DNA from: Phycisphaerae bacterium
Lineage (GTDB): Bacteria; Planctomycetota; Phycisphaerae; Phycisphaerales; UBA1924
Assembly: GCA_002706885.1 (NCBI GenBank)
Contig: PAKY01000019.1
Location: 1 to 36,989, forward strand
Length of the DNA: 36,989 nt
Direction: 5' to 3'
Shown: one piece after another, positions 8,232-16,737 of the stretch
Layout: each line of letters starts with the position of its first letter
How positions within the stretch are numbered: the stretch's first letter is position 1
The notes under the pieces: generated by a model
The model's input: the letters and a program-made list of their open reading frames with translations, nothing else
What the model was told of the DNA's origin: nothing
The model's database searches: none
Position numbers and translations under genes: made by a program

Positions 8232-8774
8232 CGCCGTTCTTTCCGCGTGGGCCAAAGACCCGACCGCAGGTTAGTCTGCGGCGGACCTCGGAAACAAGAG
8301 TTGAGCGACACCCTACAGTGCGGCGTTGGCGGCTACAAGCACAATCACCTCAATGCGTTAGGCCGATTCGCACATAGGTCGAGCCGGAGCCGGGTTGCGG
8401 CACGAGTCAGCCCGCGGTGACCGGTACACGCCCTGATGGACTTCGTGAGCTTCGTGAAAATCGAGGACACCGCTCCCGAGCATCTCGGCCCGCCTCGGAA
8501 ACGCGACTTCAGGCACAGGCAATCGCTGGCGTCGCGGGAGCACTGTCGCGTGTCAGCGAACCTGGTCCACGTTCTGACCCGTCCGCCACGCCCATCCCAC
8601 CAGCGCAAAATATCTCGCAAGTGATGGCAGCCGCGACGCCGCCACCGCGCTTCAACTCCACCAACGGCTCCGATCGACTCCGTGGTCGATCCGGCGCCGG
8701 ACGCCGCCCGCGCCGCCCGAACCCCGCGTTCCGGCTCGCAGGCGCCCACCGCCTCAACCCGAAGGACCCCGCCG
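8232..8774. other. Intergenic region without recognisable gene
   Basis: About 540 bp between the divergently oriented secreted-protein gene and the winged-helix fragment. Open frames exist on both strands because of the high GC, but none has a sensible start, length or domain. No tRNA-like fold or strong promoter could be supported. The ribosome binding site GAAGGAC for the next gene lies at its right end. Confidence 0.5.
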
Positions 8775-9206
8775 ATGCCGTCGAACGACGTCCCGCCATC
8801 CGACCCGACCACCGCCTTCGCGGGTCGCATGCTCGAAATGGTCAACCATGCCAGCTTGCTGCAACTCGTCTCCGTCGGCCGCCGAAACGGCCTGCTCGAC
8901 GCGATCGCCGGCTTCCGTCCGTCCACCAGCCGGGAGATCGCGGACGCCGTCGGCATCGGCGAGCCGTACGTCCGCGACTGGTTGCTCGCCCTCGCCGCGA
9001 ACGGCGTCGTCGGGCACGACCGGGCGATGGACACCTTCTGGCTCGACCAGGACCGGGCCGACCTGTTGATCAGCGCCGTCGACGCGTGCGTGAACATCGT
9101 CGCGCCGTCCCTCGGCCCGTTTCCCGCGGGGGACATCAACGGCGTTCGCCTGATCTCGACCGACGCCGCCGTACCGGGTCTGCGAAACCGCGACCGCGTC
9201 GCCTGA
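8775..9206 (+). CDS. Stand-alone winged-helix domain of a SAM-methyltransferase family (truncated)
   Basis: 143-residue protein. The ATG at 8775 follows GAAGGACC by about 7 bases. Residues about 13-105 (FAGRMLEMVNHASLLQLVSVGRRNGLLDAI... SREIADAVGIGEPYVRDWLLALAANGVV) match the N-terminal dimerisation/winged-helix region found ahead of class I SAM-dependent methyltransferases of the Rv2258c/plant O-methyltransferase type. The Rossmann methyltransferase domain that should follow, with its glycine-rich SAM loop, is absent. The last ~35 residues (after DLLISAVDAC) look unrelated, and the frame ends two bases before the convergent pgl stop codon. It is either a decayed gene truncated when the pentose phosphate cluster was placed beside it, or a free DNA- or protein-binding domain. 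Family assignment of the domain is fairly firm; function is not. Confidence 0.6.
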   Translation: MPSNDVPPSDPTTAFAGRMLEMVNHASLLQLVSVGRRNGLLDAIAGFRPSTSREIADAVGIGEPYVRDWLLALAANGVVGHDRAMDTFWLDQDRADLLISAVDACVNIVAPSLGPFPAGDINGVRLISTDAAVPGLRNRDRVA

Positions 9207-9208
9207 AC

Positions 9209-9970
9209 TCAGGCCGGCTCGCGATCGATCTCCGCGAGCGACGCGCCGCCTTCGTCAACGATCCAGACCGCGTTCACGCCCTCCGAGACCAACCGCGCAG
9301 GCAGCGGTTCGCCGCGCATCGCTCGCGCGACCGCGTCGGCCTTCCCCGAGCCGATGGCGAGAACGATCATCAGACGCGCTCGCCGCAGTACACCGAGCGT
9401 CAGCGTGATCCGCTCCGGCGGAGGCTTGGGCGAGTCGGTCACACCGATCACGGCGCCGCTCGCTTCCAGCGCGTCGGCGCCCGGGAACAGCGACGCGACG
9501 TGACCATCCTCGCCGATCCCGAGCAGCACGGCGTCAAGAACGGCGTCCTCTCCGTCAGCGTTCAAGACGTTCGCGAGCGTCTCGGCGTACGCGGCCGCTC
9601 CGCGGTCCGGGCCGAACTCGCCTTGCATCCGATGCAGTCGCTCCGGATCGATCGGCAGCAGCGGCAGCGCGTCCCGCAAGAACGCGCCAGAGTTCGAGTC
9701 CGCGTGGTCCGCCGCGACGGCCCGCTCATCGACCCAGAAAATGTCGGTCGCCGACCACGGGAAATCATCACGCCGCTCGGGTTCCGCGAGCGATCGGAAC
9801 ACGGCCTTCGGGCTCGATCCGCCAGGGATCGCCAGCGTGAACCGCCCGCGTTCCGCGACGGCCGCCCTGGCAGCGTCGACGAGCAGACACGCCGCCATGT
9901 GACCGGCGGCGTCCGCGTCTCGGACCACACGCACCGCGGGCGCCCTCGACCCCGATCCATCAGTGCTCAT
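9209..9970 (-). CDS. pgl: 6-phosphogluconolactonase
   Basis: Hydrolyses 6-phospho-D-glucono-1,5-lactone to 6-phosphogluconate, the second step of the oxidative pentose phosphate pathway, in the cytosol. The 253-residue length is normal for the DevB/NagB-fold type. Motifs are IPGGSSP (48-54), VDERAV with the following D-SN (80-93) and GIGEDGHVASLFPG (151-164), all characteristic of the active site. Its ATG overlaps the zwf stop codon by four bases (ATGA), so it is translationally coupled to the enzyme that makes its substrate. The gene ends two bases from the stop of the opposing winged-helix fragment; no clear terminator is visible. Confidence 0.95.
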   Translation of the reverse strand: MSTDGSGSRAPAVRVVRDADAAGHMAACLLVDAARAAVAERGRFTLAIPGGSSPKAVFRSLAEPERRDDFPWSATDIFWVDERAVAADHADSNSGAFLRDALPLLPIDPERLHRMQGEFGPDRGAAAYAETLANVLNADGEDAVLDAVLLGIGEDGHVASLFPGADALEASGAVIGVTDSPKPPPERITLTLGVLRRARLMIVLAIGSGKADAVARAMRGEPLPARLVSEGVNAVWIVDEGGASLAEIDREPA

Positions 9971-11511
9971 TCGCGATCACTCCCCGCCCCGCCGTTGAAC
10001 GATCCCCATCCATCGCACGGCTCGTTCGATCGCGGCCCCTGCAGCGGCAGGAAGATCCGCCCCGCGTCCTCGGGGCCGGTGGATCCCGCCGCATAGTTCG
10101 GGAACTGCGGCTTGGGTAGGGATTCCAGCCCGTTCAGCACCGCGTCCGCCCAAGCCCAGGATGCCTCGACCTCGTCCTGGCGGATGAACAGTGTCGGATC
10201 GCCCTGCATCGCGTCGAGCAGCAATCGCTCGTACGCCTCCGGCAGGTCCGTTCCAAACGCGTCGGCGTAGGTGAACTGAAGATCGACGCTCTCGAGATTC
10301 ACGCCGGGCCCGGGCCGCTTGGCGCCGACGCTCAGACGGATTCCCTCGTCCGGCTGGATCCGGATCCGCAGGACGTTCGGGCACGACGGGTCGCACGCCG
10401 ACGCCCGGAAGAGATGCAGCGGCGGGATCCGGAACCGAACGCGGATCTCCGACATCCGCGCCGGCAGCCTCTTCCCGTGGCGAAGGTAGAACGGCACACC
10501 CGTCCATCGCCAGGAGTTGAGATGAAGCCGGTGCGCGATATACGTCGGCGTCGTCGAATCGGCCGCGACATCGGATTCGTCGCGATACCCCGGGACATTC
10601 TTCCCGTCGATCACGCCCGGGCCGTACTGCCCCTGCACCGTCGTCGCCGCAACCTCCTCGGGCGTCGTTGGAATACGGATCGATCGGAGGACCCGCACCT
10701 TCTCGTTGCGGATGTCGTTCGGCGCAAGGCTGAGAGGCGGCTCCATCGCCGTCATCGCGAGGAGCTGCATCATGTGGTTCTGCATCATGTCGCGCAGCGC
10801 GCCCGCGGAGTCGTAGTACCCCGCCCGCTCCCCGACACCGAGCGTCTCGGACACCGTGATCTGCACGCTCGCGATGTGATGGCTGTTCCAGAGCGGCTCG
10901 ATCATCCCGGTCGCGAACCGGAACGCGACGATGTTCTGCACCGTCTCCTTCCCGAGGTAGTGGTCGATGCGGTAGACCTGACTCTCGTCGACGAACCGCG
11001 ACAGATGGCGATCGAGCTCCTTCGCGCTCTCGAGATCATGCCCGAACGGCTTCTCGACCACCACGCGTGACCAGCCGTTGTCGTCGTCATTCGCCCGGCG
11101 CTTCAGCATCCCCGATGCCGCAAGGTTCTCCGTCACGGCGCCGAAGAGGCTCGGCGAGACGGAGAGGTAGAACAGGCGATTCCCGCTCATGCCGCGATCG
11201 GACTCGAGGCGATCGAGCTCACGAGTCATGCCGCGGAACGCCTCGTCACTCTTGACGTCGAGCCGGAAGTACGCGATGAACGACTCGAACTTCGACCACG
11301 CCTCCGGCTCGTCGCCCGCCTCCTCGACGTGCTCGCGGAGATGCGTCAGGAAAGCATCGCGATCTTCCTGACTCCGCCCGGTCGCGAGGATCAGGAAGTC
11401 GTCGATGAGCTCGGATTTCCAAAGGCGGAAGAGCGATGGGAACAGCTTGCGGTGGGCGAGGTCGCCCGTGGCGCCGAACAGAACGAGCGAGAACCGTGTG
11501 GTCGCTTCCAA
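9967..11511 (-). CDS. zwf: Glucose-6-phosphate dehydrogenase
   Basis: Oxidises glucose-6-phosphate to 6-phosphogluconolactone, reducing NADP+ (or NAD+); first step of the oxidative pentose phosphate pathway. The 514-residue length is standard. It shows the nucleotide-binding fingerprint GATGDLAHRKL (13-23), EKPFGHDL, and the substrate/catalytic motif RIDHYLGKE (181-189). The start is a TTG at 11511: the Shine-Dalgarno GGGAGG (11517-11522 on the complement) is 5 bases upstream and no in-frame ATG fits better. A 6-bp stem-loop abuts that Shine-Dalgarno sequence. Four-base overlap with pgl downstream forms a zwf-pgl operon, while rpiB diverges upstream. Confidence 0.96.
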   Translation of the reverse strand: MEATTRFSLVLFGATGDLAHRKLFPSLFRLWKSELIDDFLILATGRSQEDRDAFLTHLREHVEEAGDEPEAWSKFESFIAYFRLDVKSDEAFRGMTRELDRLESDRGMSGNRLFYLSVSPSLFGAVTENLAASGMLKRRANDDDNGWSRVVVEKPFGHDLESAKELDRHLSRFVDESQVYRIDHYLGKETVQNIVAFRFATGMIEPLWNSHHIASVQITVSETLGVGERAGYYDSAGALRDMMQNHMMQLLAMTAMEPPLSLAPNDIRNEKVRVLRSIRIPTTPEEVAATTVQGQYGPGVIDGKNVPGYRDESDVAADSTTPTYIAHRLHLNSWRWTGVPFYLRHGKRLPARMSEIRVRFRIPPLHLFRASACDPSCPNVLRIRIQPDEGIRLSVGAKRPGPGVNLESVDLQFTYADAFGTDLPEAYERLLLDAMQGDPTLFIRQDEVEASWAWADAVLNGLESLPKPQFPNYAAGSTGPEDAGRIFLPLQGPRSNEPCDGWGSFNGGAGSDRE

Positions 11512-11521
11512 GATCGCCTCC

Positions 11522-11538
11522 CGTCGGTTCGGCCGACG
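11522..11538 (-). promoter_or_regulatory. Stem-loop touching the zwf ribosome binding site
   Basis: CGTCGG (11522-11527) and CCGACG (11533-11538) pair perfectly around a 5-base loop. In the zwf transcript the 3' arm runs directly into the GGGAGG Shine-Dalgarno sequence, sharing one base with it. Such a placement could tune translation of zwf; this is inference from position only. The 110-bp interval 11512-11621 must also hold the divergent zwf and rpiB promoters, for which I see no strong -35/-10 pairs. Confidence 0.35.
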
Positions 11539-11621
11539 ATGCCTCGAATCCGGACGGGAAGGCTATGCTCGGAATCGATCGGTATGAACGCGGACACAAG
11601 GCCTTGCACGGGAGCGAGTTC

Positions 11622-12071
11622 ATGAAGGTGGTGGCGATCGCGGCGGATCATGCGGGCTGGCCGCTCCTCGAAACGGCCGAGACCGCGGCGCGGGAAAACG
11701 GCTGGACGCCCGTCCGTCTCGGCGCCGATCTCGCCGATCCGAAGGACGACTACCCCGACTTCGCCGAGCTGGTCGCTCGCGCCGTCCAGTCGGGCGAGGC
11801 CGCCCGCGGCATCCTCGTCTGCGGCAGCGGCGTCGGCGCGGCGGTCGCGGCCTGCAAGTTCAAGGGCGTCCGCGCGTCGGTCTGCCACGACACCTACAGC
11901 GCGGGCCAGGGCGTCGATCACGACGATCTCAACGTCCTCTGCGTCGGCGCCCGCATCATCGGGACGTCGCTCGCCCGCGCCGTCATGGACGCGTTCCTGA
12001 CCGCGAGCTTCAGCGACGAGCCCCGTCACCACCGACGCCTCGAGAAGGTCAACGCGTTCGAAGGCGCCTGA
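11622..12071 (+). CDS. rpiB: Ribose-5-phosphate isomerase B
   Basis: Interconverts ribulose-5-phosphate and ribose-5-phosphate in the non-oxidative pentose phosphate pathway. The ATG at 11622 (MKVVAIAADHAGW) has GGGAGCGA upstream and matches the family N-terminus; an upstream ATG would add 17 residues without homologous features. RpiB motifs are visible: the ADHAG loop (8-12), the catalytic Cys67 in VCGSGVGAAVAACK, and the substrate loop DHDDLNVLCVGARIIG (99-114). Length 149 residues is typical. It lies divergent from zwf and convergent with gnd, with only seven bases between the rpiB and gnd stop codons, so the four pathway genes are physically grouped although not in one operon. Confidence 0.95.
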   Translation: MKVVAIAADHAGWPLLETAETAARENGWTPVRLGADLADPKDDYPDFAELVARAVQSGEAARGILVCGSGVGAAVAACKFKGVRASVCHDTYSAGQGVDHDDLNVLCVGARIIGTSLARAVMDAFLTASFSDEPRHHRRLEKVNAFEGA

Positions 12072-12082
12072 CGAACCGTCAG
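12068..12082. terminator. Stem-loop between convergent rpiB and gnd carrying both stop codons
   Basis: CTGACG (12068-12073), loop AAC, CGTCAG (12077-12082): a perfect 6-bp palindrome. The rpiB stop TGA (12069-12071) lies in one arm and the gnd stop (TGA on the complement, 12079-12081) lies in the other. There is no T-run on either side. It may act as a compact bidirectional 3'-end structure, which is an inference from its symmetry. Confidence 0.4.
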
Positions 12083-13500
12083 CCGATCGTGGTCGTGGCC
12101 CCGTCGCCGAGCCAGTCGGTGTGGAACACGCCCGACCCATCCAGCCGCCGATAGGTGTGAGCGCCGAACGCGTCGCGCTGCGCCTGAAGCAGGTTGTGGG
12201 GGAGGCGTGTCGCCCGGATCGTGTCGTAATACGCGAGGGCCGAGGCCATCACGGGGCACCCGACGCCGTGCATCGCCGACGCCGCCACCGTTCGCCGAAG
12301 CCCGGGCGCCGCGGCCGCAACGTGCTCGGCGAACCACGGATCGAGCAGCAGGTGCTTCGAGCCAGCGCTAAGCATCGCCTCGCTGATCCGATCCAGGAAC
12401 GCGATCCGGATGATGCACCCCGCCCGCCAGAGCTTCGCGACGCGTTCAAGCTTCACGTTCCACCCGTGCGCCTCGCTCGCGGAACCGATGAGGTCGAGGC
12501 CTTGCGCGAACGCCAGGACGACCGTCGCGAACAGCGCCTGACGAACGTCCTCCGGCTCGGCGACCGGAGTGTCGACGCCGACGCCGCCCGAGGCGTGACG
12601 TTCCGCGATCGATCCGCGCAGCTCGCGCCGCGATGACACCCCTCGCGCGAAGACCGCTTCCGCCAGCGTCGGGCACGGCACGCCGAGGTCCAGCGACATC
12701 TCCGCCGTCCACTTCCCCGTGCCCTTCTGCTGCGCCTCGTCGAGCACCTCGTCAACCAAAGGCCCGCTCGTGCCCGCGACGCCGAAGATCGCCGCCGTGA
12801 TCTCAAGCAGATAGCTGCGCATCGCCCCCGCGTTCCAAGATTCGAACGTCTTCGCGAGCGCCCCGCCATCCATCCCGCTCCCCGCCTTGAGCAGGGCGTA
12901 CGACTCCGAGATCGCCTGCATGAACGCGTACTCGATCCCGTTGTGGACCGTCTTTACCGCGTGCCCGCACCCGCCGCCGCCGAGCCAGTCGCAGCACGGG
13001 TCGCCGTCGGGGCCCTTCGCCGCGATCGCCTGCAGCGCCGGCGCGACGTGCGGCCACGCCGCCTCCGATCCGCCCGGCATGATGCTCGGCCCGTGACGCG
13101 CCCCGTCCTCGCCGCCCGACACGCCCGCGCCGACGAACAGCACGCCTCGTTCCGACGCCTCGACGATCCGCCTCTGCGTGTCGTGGTAGTTGCTGTTGCC
13201 ACCGTCAATGACGATGTCGCCCGCTTGGAGATAGCCCGACAGGTCGCTCAGCACCGCGTCGACGGGTCGACCCGCAGGCACCATGATGAGCACCCGCCGC
13301 GGCCGCTTCAGAGCGGTGACCATTTCCTCGGTCGTCGCGAAACCTCGAGCGCGTTCGCCCCCGCCGTCGCTGTAAAGGCGAACGAGATCGGCAGAGAGGT
13401 CCGAGCCGCCGACCTCGAACCCGTGGTCGAGCATGTTGAGCGCGAGGCTCCTGCCCATCACGCCGAGGCCGACGACACCGATATCGAGGTTAGGTTCCAT
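12079..13500 (-). CDS. gnd: 6-phosphogluconate dehydrogenase, decarboxylating
   Basis: Converts 6-phosphogluconate to ribulose-5-phosphate and CO2 with NADP+ reduction. At 473 residues it belongs to the long dimeric form. Motifs: GLGVMGRSLALNM (11-23, dinucleotide fold), VSGGEDGARHGPSIMPGG (127-144), catalytic Lys183 in HAVKTVHNGIEY, IIRIAFLDRI, and the C-terminal RDAFGAHTYRRLD...GVFHTDW tail that closes the partner's active site. It starts at ATG 13500 with no clear Shine-Dalgarno sequence, 51 bases after the stop of the HAE1 pump on the same strand. Read-through from the efflux operon is possible. It completes the oxidative branch with zwf and pgl. Confidence 0.96.
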   Translation of the reverse strand: MEPNLDIGVVGLGVMGRSLALNMLDHGFEVGGSDLSADLVRLYSDGGGERARGFATTEEMVTALKRPRRVLIMVPAGRPVDAVLSDLSGYLQAGDIVIDGGNSNYHDTQRRIVEASERGVLFVGAGVSGGEDGARHGPSIMPGGSEAAWPHVAPALQAIAAKGPDGDPCCDWLGGGGCGHAVKTVHNGIEYAFMQAISESYALLKAGSGMDGGALAKTFESWNAGAMRSYLLEITAAIFGVAGTSGPLVDEVLDEAQQKGTGKWTAEMSLDLGVPCPTLAEAVFARGVSSRRELRGSIAERHASGGVGVDTPVAEPEDVRQALFATVVLAFAQGLDLIGSASEAHGWNVKLERVAKLWRAGCIIRIAFLDRISEAMLSAGSKHLLLDPWFAEHVAAAAPGLRRTVAASAMHGVGCPVMASALAYYDTIRATRLPHNLLQAQRDAFGAHTYRRLDGSGVFHTDWLGDGATTTIG

Positions 13501-13551
13501 GGACCGGATGATACGACGGTAAGACCGAACAGCCGTTCCCTCGCCGCCGCC

Positions 13552-16500
13552 TCAGCCCTCGACCGCCAGCCTCGCGTCCGCCGGCGCCGCTTCCTCTGAC
13601 GCCGCAGCGGCCGGCCGCTGCTTGGAGAACCTCTGGACGAGCACGAAGAACGCGGGAACGAAGAACACCGCGATGAACGTCGATGCCAGCATGCCGCCGA
13701 TCACGCCCGTGCCGATGCTGTGACGAGCAGCCGACCCGGCGCCCGAACTGATCGCGAGCGGGACGACGCCGAGGATGAACGCCATCGACGTCATGACGAT
13801 CGGCCGGAACCGCAGACGCGCCGCCTTGAGCGCGGCGTCGAGCGGGCCGGCGCCGCCCCGGATCTCGTCCACGCAGAACTCGACGATCAGGATCGCGTTC
13901 TTGGCCGACAGGCCCACGAGGGTGAGCAGACCGATCTGGAAGTAGATGTCCTGCGCGAGCCCCCGGAACGCCACCGCCAGATACGCGCCGAGCACCGCGA
14001 TCGGCACCGCGAGGAGAACGACGATCGGCAGCGACCAACGCTCGTACTGCGCCGCGAGGACGAGGAACACCACGACGAGACCGAAGCCGAGCACGATCGG
14101 CGCCTGGTTGCCCGCCTTGAGCGCCTGGTACGTCTCGCCGCTCCACTCGAACCCGTACCCCGCGGGCAGCGCCTCATCCGCGAGCGACGCGATCCGATCG
14201 ATCGCCTGGCCGCCGCTGATGCCCTCGGCCGGAGCGCCGTTGATCTGCACGGAGGGGAAGCCATTGAACCGCGTCACGATGTTCGGGCCAGCCCGGAAGC
14301 TCGCGTCGACAACGCCGGACAGGGGGACCATGTTCCCGTCGTCGTTTCGGACGAACACGCGATCGATGTCCCCCGGATCATCGCGGAACGTGGGTTCGGC
14401 CTGCGCCTGAACGCGCCAGACGCGTCCGAACTTGGAGAAGTCGTTGACGTAGAGCGCGCCGAAGTAGGCCTGGAGCGTTTCGAACACCTGCCCGATCTGC
14501 ACGCCCATCATCTTCGTCTTCTCGCGATTGAGCTCGACGAAAAGCTGGGGGACGGTGACGCGCATCGCGCTGCGAAGCCCCGTGAGCGCCGGGTCCGCTC
14601 TCGCCGCCCCGACCAGCGCATCGTTCGCGCTCGCGAGTTCCTCGACCGTCCCGCCGCCGCGCTGCTGGAGCTGCATCTCGAAGCCCGCGGTGATGCCGAG
14701 GCCCTGGATCGACGGCGGGTTGAACGCTACGACCATCCCCTCTGGCGCCCCGCCGAACTCGCGCAGCACTTCTCCAACGAGCGCCTGCCCGCTCAACGCC
14801 GGGTCGTGGCGCTCCTCGAACGGCTTGAGCGTCACGAACATCGTCGCCGAGTTCGTCGCGTTGACGCGGCCCGCGATGATGTCAAGCCCGCCGAGAAGCG
14901 TCACGTTCGCGACCGCCGGATGGTCGAGAAGGAACGACTCGGCCCGCCGCGCGAGGACGTCGGTTCGGTCGAGCGAGGCGCCGTCGGGCATGACGACCGC
15001 CGCGATGATGTAGCCCTGGTCCTCGTCCGGGAGGAACCCGCTCGGCACGCGGTCCTGCACGCGCCAGAGCGTGAAACCGAGCACCGCGAACAGCGCGAGC
15101 GTGACCACCAGATACCGCGCCGCGGCGTCCACGCCCTTGACGTAACCCCGCGTCACGCCGTCAAACAGCTTGTTGAACCACCGGAAGAAGAAGAACCGCG
15201 GCCCGCCGTGGCTCGGCTTGAGCAGCATCGCGCACAACGCGGGCGAGAGCGTCAGCGCCACCAGGCCACTGATCGCCACCGACACCGCGATCGTCACAGC
15301 GAACTGCTTGTAGAGCTGACCGGTCAGCCCGCTGAGGAACGTCACCGGCACAAACACCGCGGAAAGCACCAGCACGATCGCGATCAGCGCGCCGCTCACC
15401 TGCTGCATCGCCTTGATCGTCGCCTGTCGCGGACTGAGACCCTCTTCCTCCATGATCCGCTCGACGTTCTCAACCACCACGATCGCGTCGTCCACCACGA
15501 TGCCGATCGCGAGGACAAGCCCGAACAGCGTGAGCGTGTTGATGCTGAACCCGAGCGCCAGCATCCCCGCGAACGTCCCCACGATCGCGACCGGCACCGC
15601 AAGCAGCGGGATCAGCGTCGCCCGCCAGTTCTGGAGGAAGAGGAACACGACGAGCAGCACGAGCACCACCGCCTCGAGAAGCGTGTGCACCACCTCGTCC
15701 ATCGAGGCGCTGATGAAGTCCGTCGTGTCGTACGGGATCGTGTACCGAACGCCCTGCGGGAAGCTCGCCGATGCGTCGTCGAGCTCGGCGCGGATGTTCT
15801 CCATCGTCTCAAGGGCGTTCGCCCCGGTCTGGAGGTACACGAGCAGCAGCGTCGTCGATCGCCCGTTCGCCCGCCCGAACAGCTCGTAACTCCGGCTCCC
15901 CAGCTCGATCCGCGCGACGTCCTTCAGCCGCACGATCGTCCCGTCCTCCCGCGCGACGAGGATGATGTCCTCGTAGTCCGCCGCCTCGCTCAGCCGCCCA
16001 CGCGTCAGCACGGGGGCCGTGATCTCGACTATCCCCTCGGTCGGCCGCTGCCCGATCGTGCCCGCCGGGAAGTTCGCGTTCTGCTCCCGGATCGCCGCGA
16101 CCGCGTCGCTCACCGTGAGGTTCTTCACCGCGAGCTTGTCCGGATCGAGCCAGATCCGCATCGCGTAGTCCTTCGCGCCGAACACCTGCGCGTCACCCAC
16201 GCCCTCGACACGCTTGATCCGATCGAGCAGATTGATCGTCGCGTAGTTGCTCAGATAGATGTCGTCGTACCCCGACCCCTCCTCCGCCTGCAGCGTCGTT
16301 ACGGCAAGGATGTTCGATGATGCCTTGGTAACGGTGATGCCGTTCCGCACCACCTCCGACGGAAGCTGCGGCTCCGCCACGCTCAGCCGGTTCTGCACGT
16401 CCACAGCCGCGAGATCCTGGTCCGTCCCGATCTCGAACGTCGCCGTGATCGTCACCGACCCGTTGTTCGCGCTCGTCGAACTGAAGTAGATCAGGTCCTC

Positions 16501-16719
16501 CACGCCCGAGAGCTGCTGTTCGATCGGCGCAGCGACCGCCGTCGCCGCCGTCGTCGCGTCCGCGCCCGGGTACGTCGCCGTCACCTGGATCGTCGGCGGC
16601 GTGATCTCCGGGTACCGAGCGATCGGCAGCACGAAGATCGCCACGCTCCCCGCGATCAGGATCAGCAGCGACAGCACGCTCGCGAACACCGGACGCTCGA
16701 TGAAGAAGCGGGAAAACAT
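13552..16719 (-). CDS. HAE1-family (AcrB-like) RND multidrug efflux pump
   Basis: Inner-membrane trimeric proton/drug antiporter of the hydrophobe/amphiphile efflux-1 family, 1055 residues, the normal AcrB length. The N-terminus MFSRFFIERPVFASVLSLLI is typical, with 12 predicted TM segments in two homologous halves. The proton-relay pair is Asp410-Asp411 in GIVVDDAIVVVENVERIM, and the second-half motif GLSAKNAILIVEF is present. The start ATG at 16719 has GAGAGGAG upstream and lies 18 bases after the adaptor stop codon. Together with the adaptor and outer membrane factor it would form a tripartite pump for lipophilic compounds. Substrates cannot be inferred. Control is probably by the marR gene heading the operon. 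Confidence 0.95.
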   Translation of the reverse strand: MFSRFFIERPVFASVLSLLILIAGSVAIFVLPIARYPEITPPTIQVTATYPGADATTAATAVAAPIEQQLSGVEDLIYFSSTSANNGSVTITATFEIGTDQDLAAVDVQNRLSVAEPQLPSEVVRNGITVTKASSNILAVTTLQAEEGSGYDDIYLSNYATINLLDRIKRVEGVGDAQVFGAKDYAMRIWLDPDKLAVKNLTVSDAVAAIREQNANFPAGTIGQRPTEGIVEITAPVLTRGRLSEAADYEDIILVAREDGTIVRLKDVARIELGSRSYELFGRANGRSTTLLLVYLQTGANALETMENIRAELDDASASFPQGVRYTIPYDTTDFISASMDEVVHTLLEAVVLVLLVVFLFLQNWRATLIPLLAVPVAIVGTFAGMLALGFSINTLTLFGLVLAIGIVVDDAIVVVENVERIMEEEGLSPRQATIKAMQQVSGALIAIVLVLSAVFVPVTFLSGLTGQLYKQFAVTIAVSVAISGLVALTLSPALCAMLLKPSHGGPRFFFFRWFNKLFDGVTRGYVKGVDAAARYLVVTLALFAVLGFTLWRVQDRVPSGFLPDEDQGYIIAAVVMPDGASLDRTDVLARRAESFLLDHPAVANVTLLGGLDIIAGRVNATNSATMFVTLKPFEERHDPALSGQALVGEVLREFGGAPEGMVVAFNPPSIQGLGITAGFEMQLQQRGGGTVEELASANDALVGAARADPALTGLRSAMRVTVPQLFVELNREKTKMMGVQIGQVFETLQAYFGALYVNDFSKFGRVWRVQAQAEPTFRDDPGDIDRVFVRNDDGNMVPLSGVVDASFRAGPNIVTRFNGFPSVQINGAPAEGISGGQAIDRIASLADEALPAGYGFEWSGETYQALKAGNQAPIVLGFGLVVVFLVLAAQYERWSLPIVVLLAVPIAVLGAYLAVAFRGLAQDIYFQIGLLTLVGLSAKNAILIVEFCVDEIRGGAGPLDAALKAARLRFRPIVMTSMAFILGVVPLAISSGAGSAARHSIGTGVIGGMLASTFIAVFFVPAFFVLVQRFSKQRPAAAASEEAAPADARLAVEG

Positions 16720-16737
16720 CGATGCTCCTCTCGTCCC

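Noticed and set aside
8417-10096. Plus-strand open frame across the winged-helix fragment and pgl
   Set aside because: Arg/Pro-rich shadow overlapping a real gene on each strand, no domain.
13720-16320. Open frame of 866 codons on the plus strand
   Set aside because: Complement of the AcrB-like pump gene, extremely Arg/His/Asp-rich, no recognisable fold or start signal.
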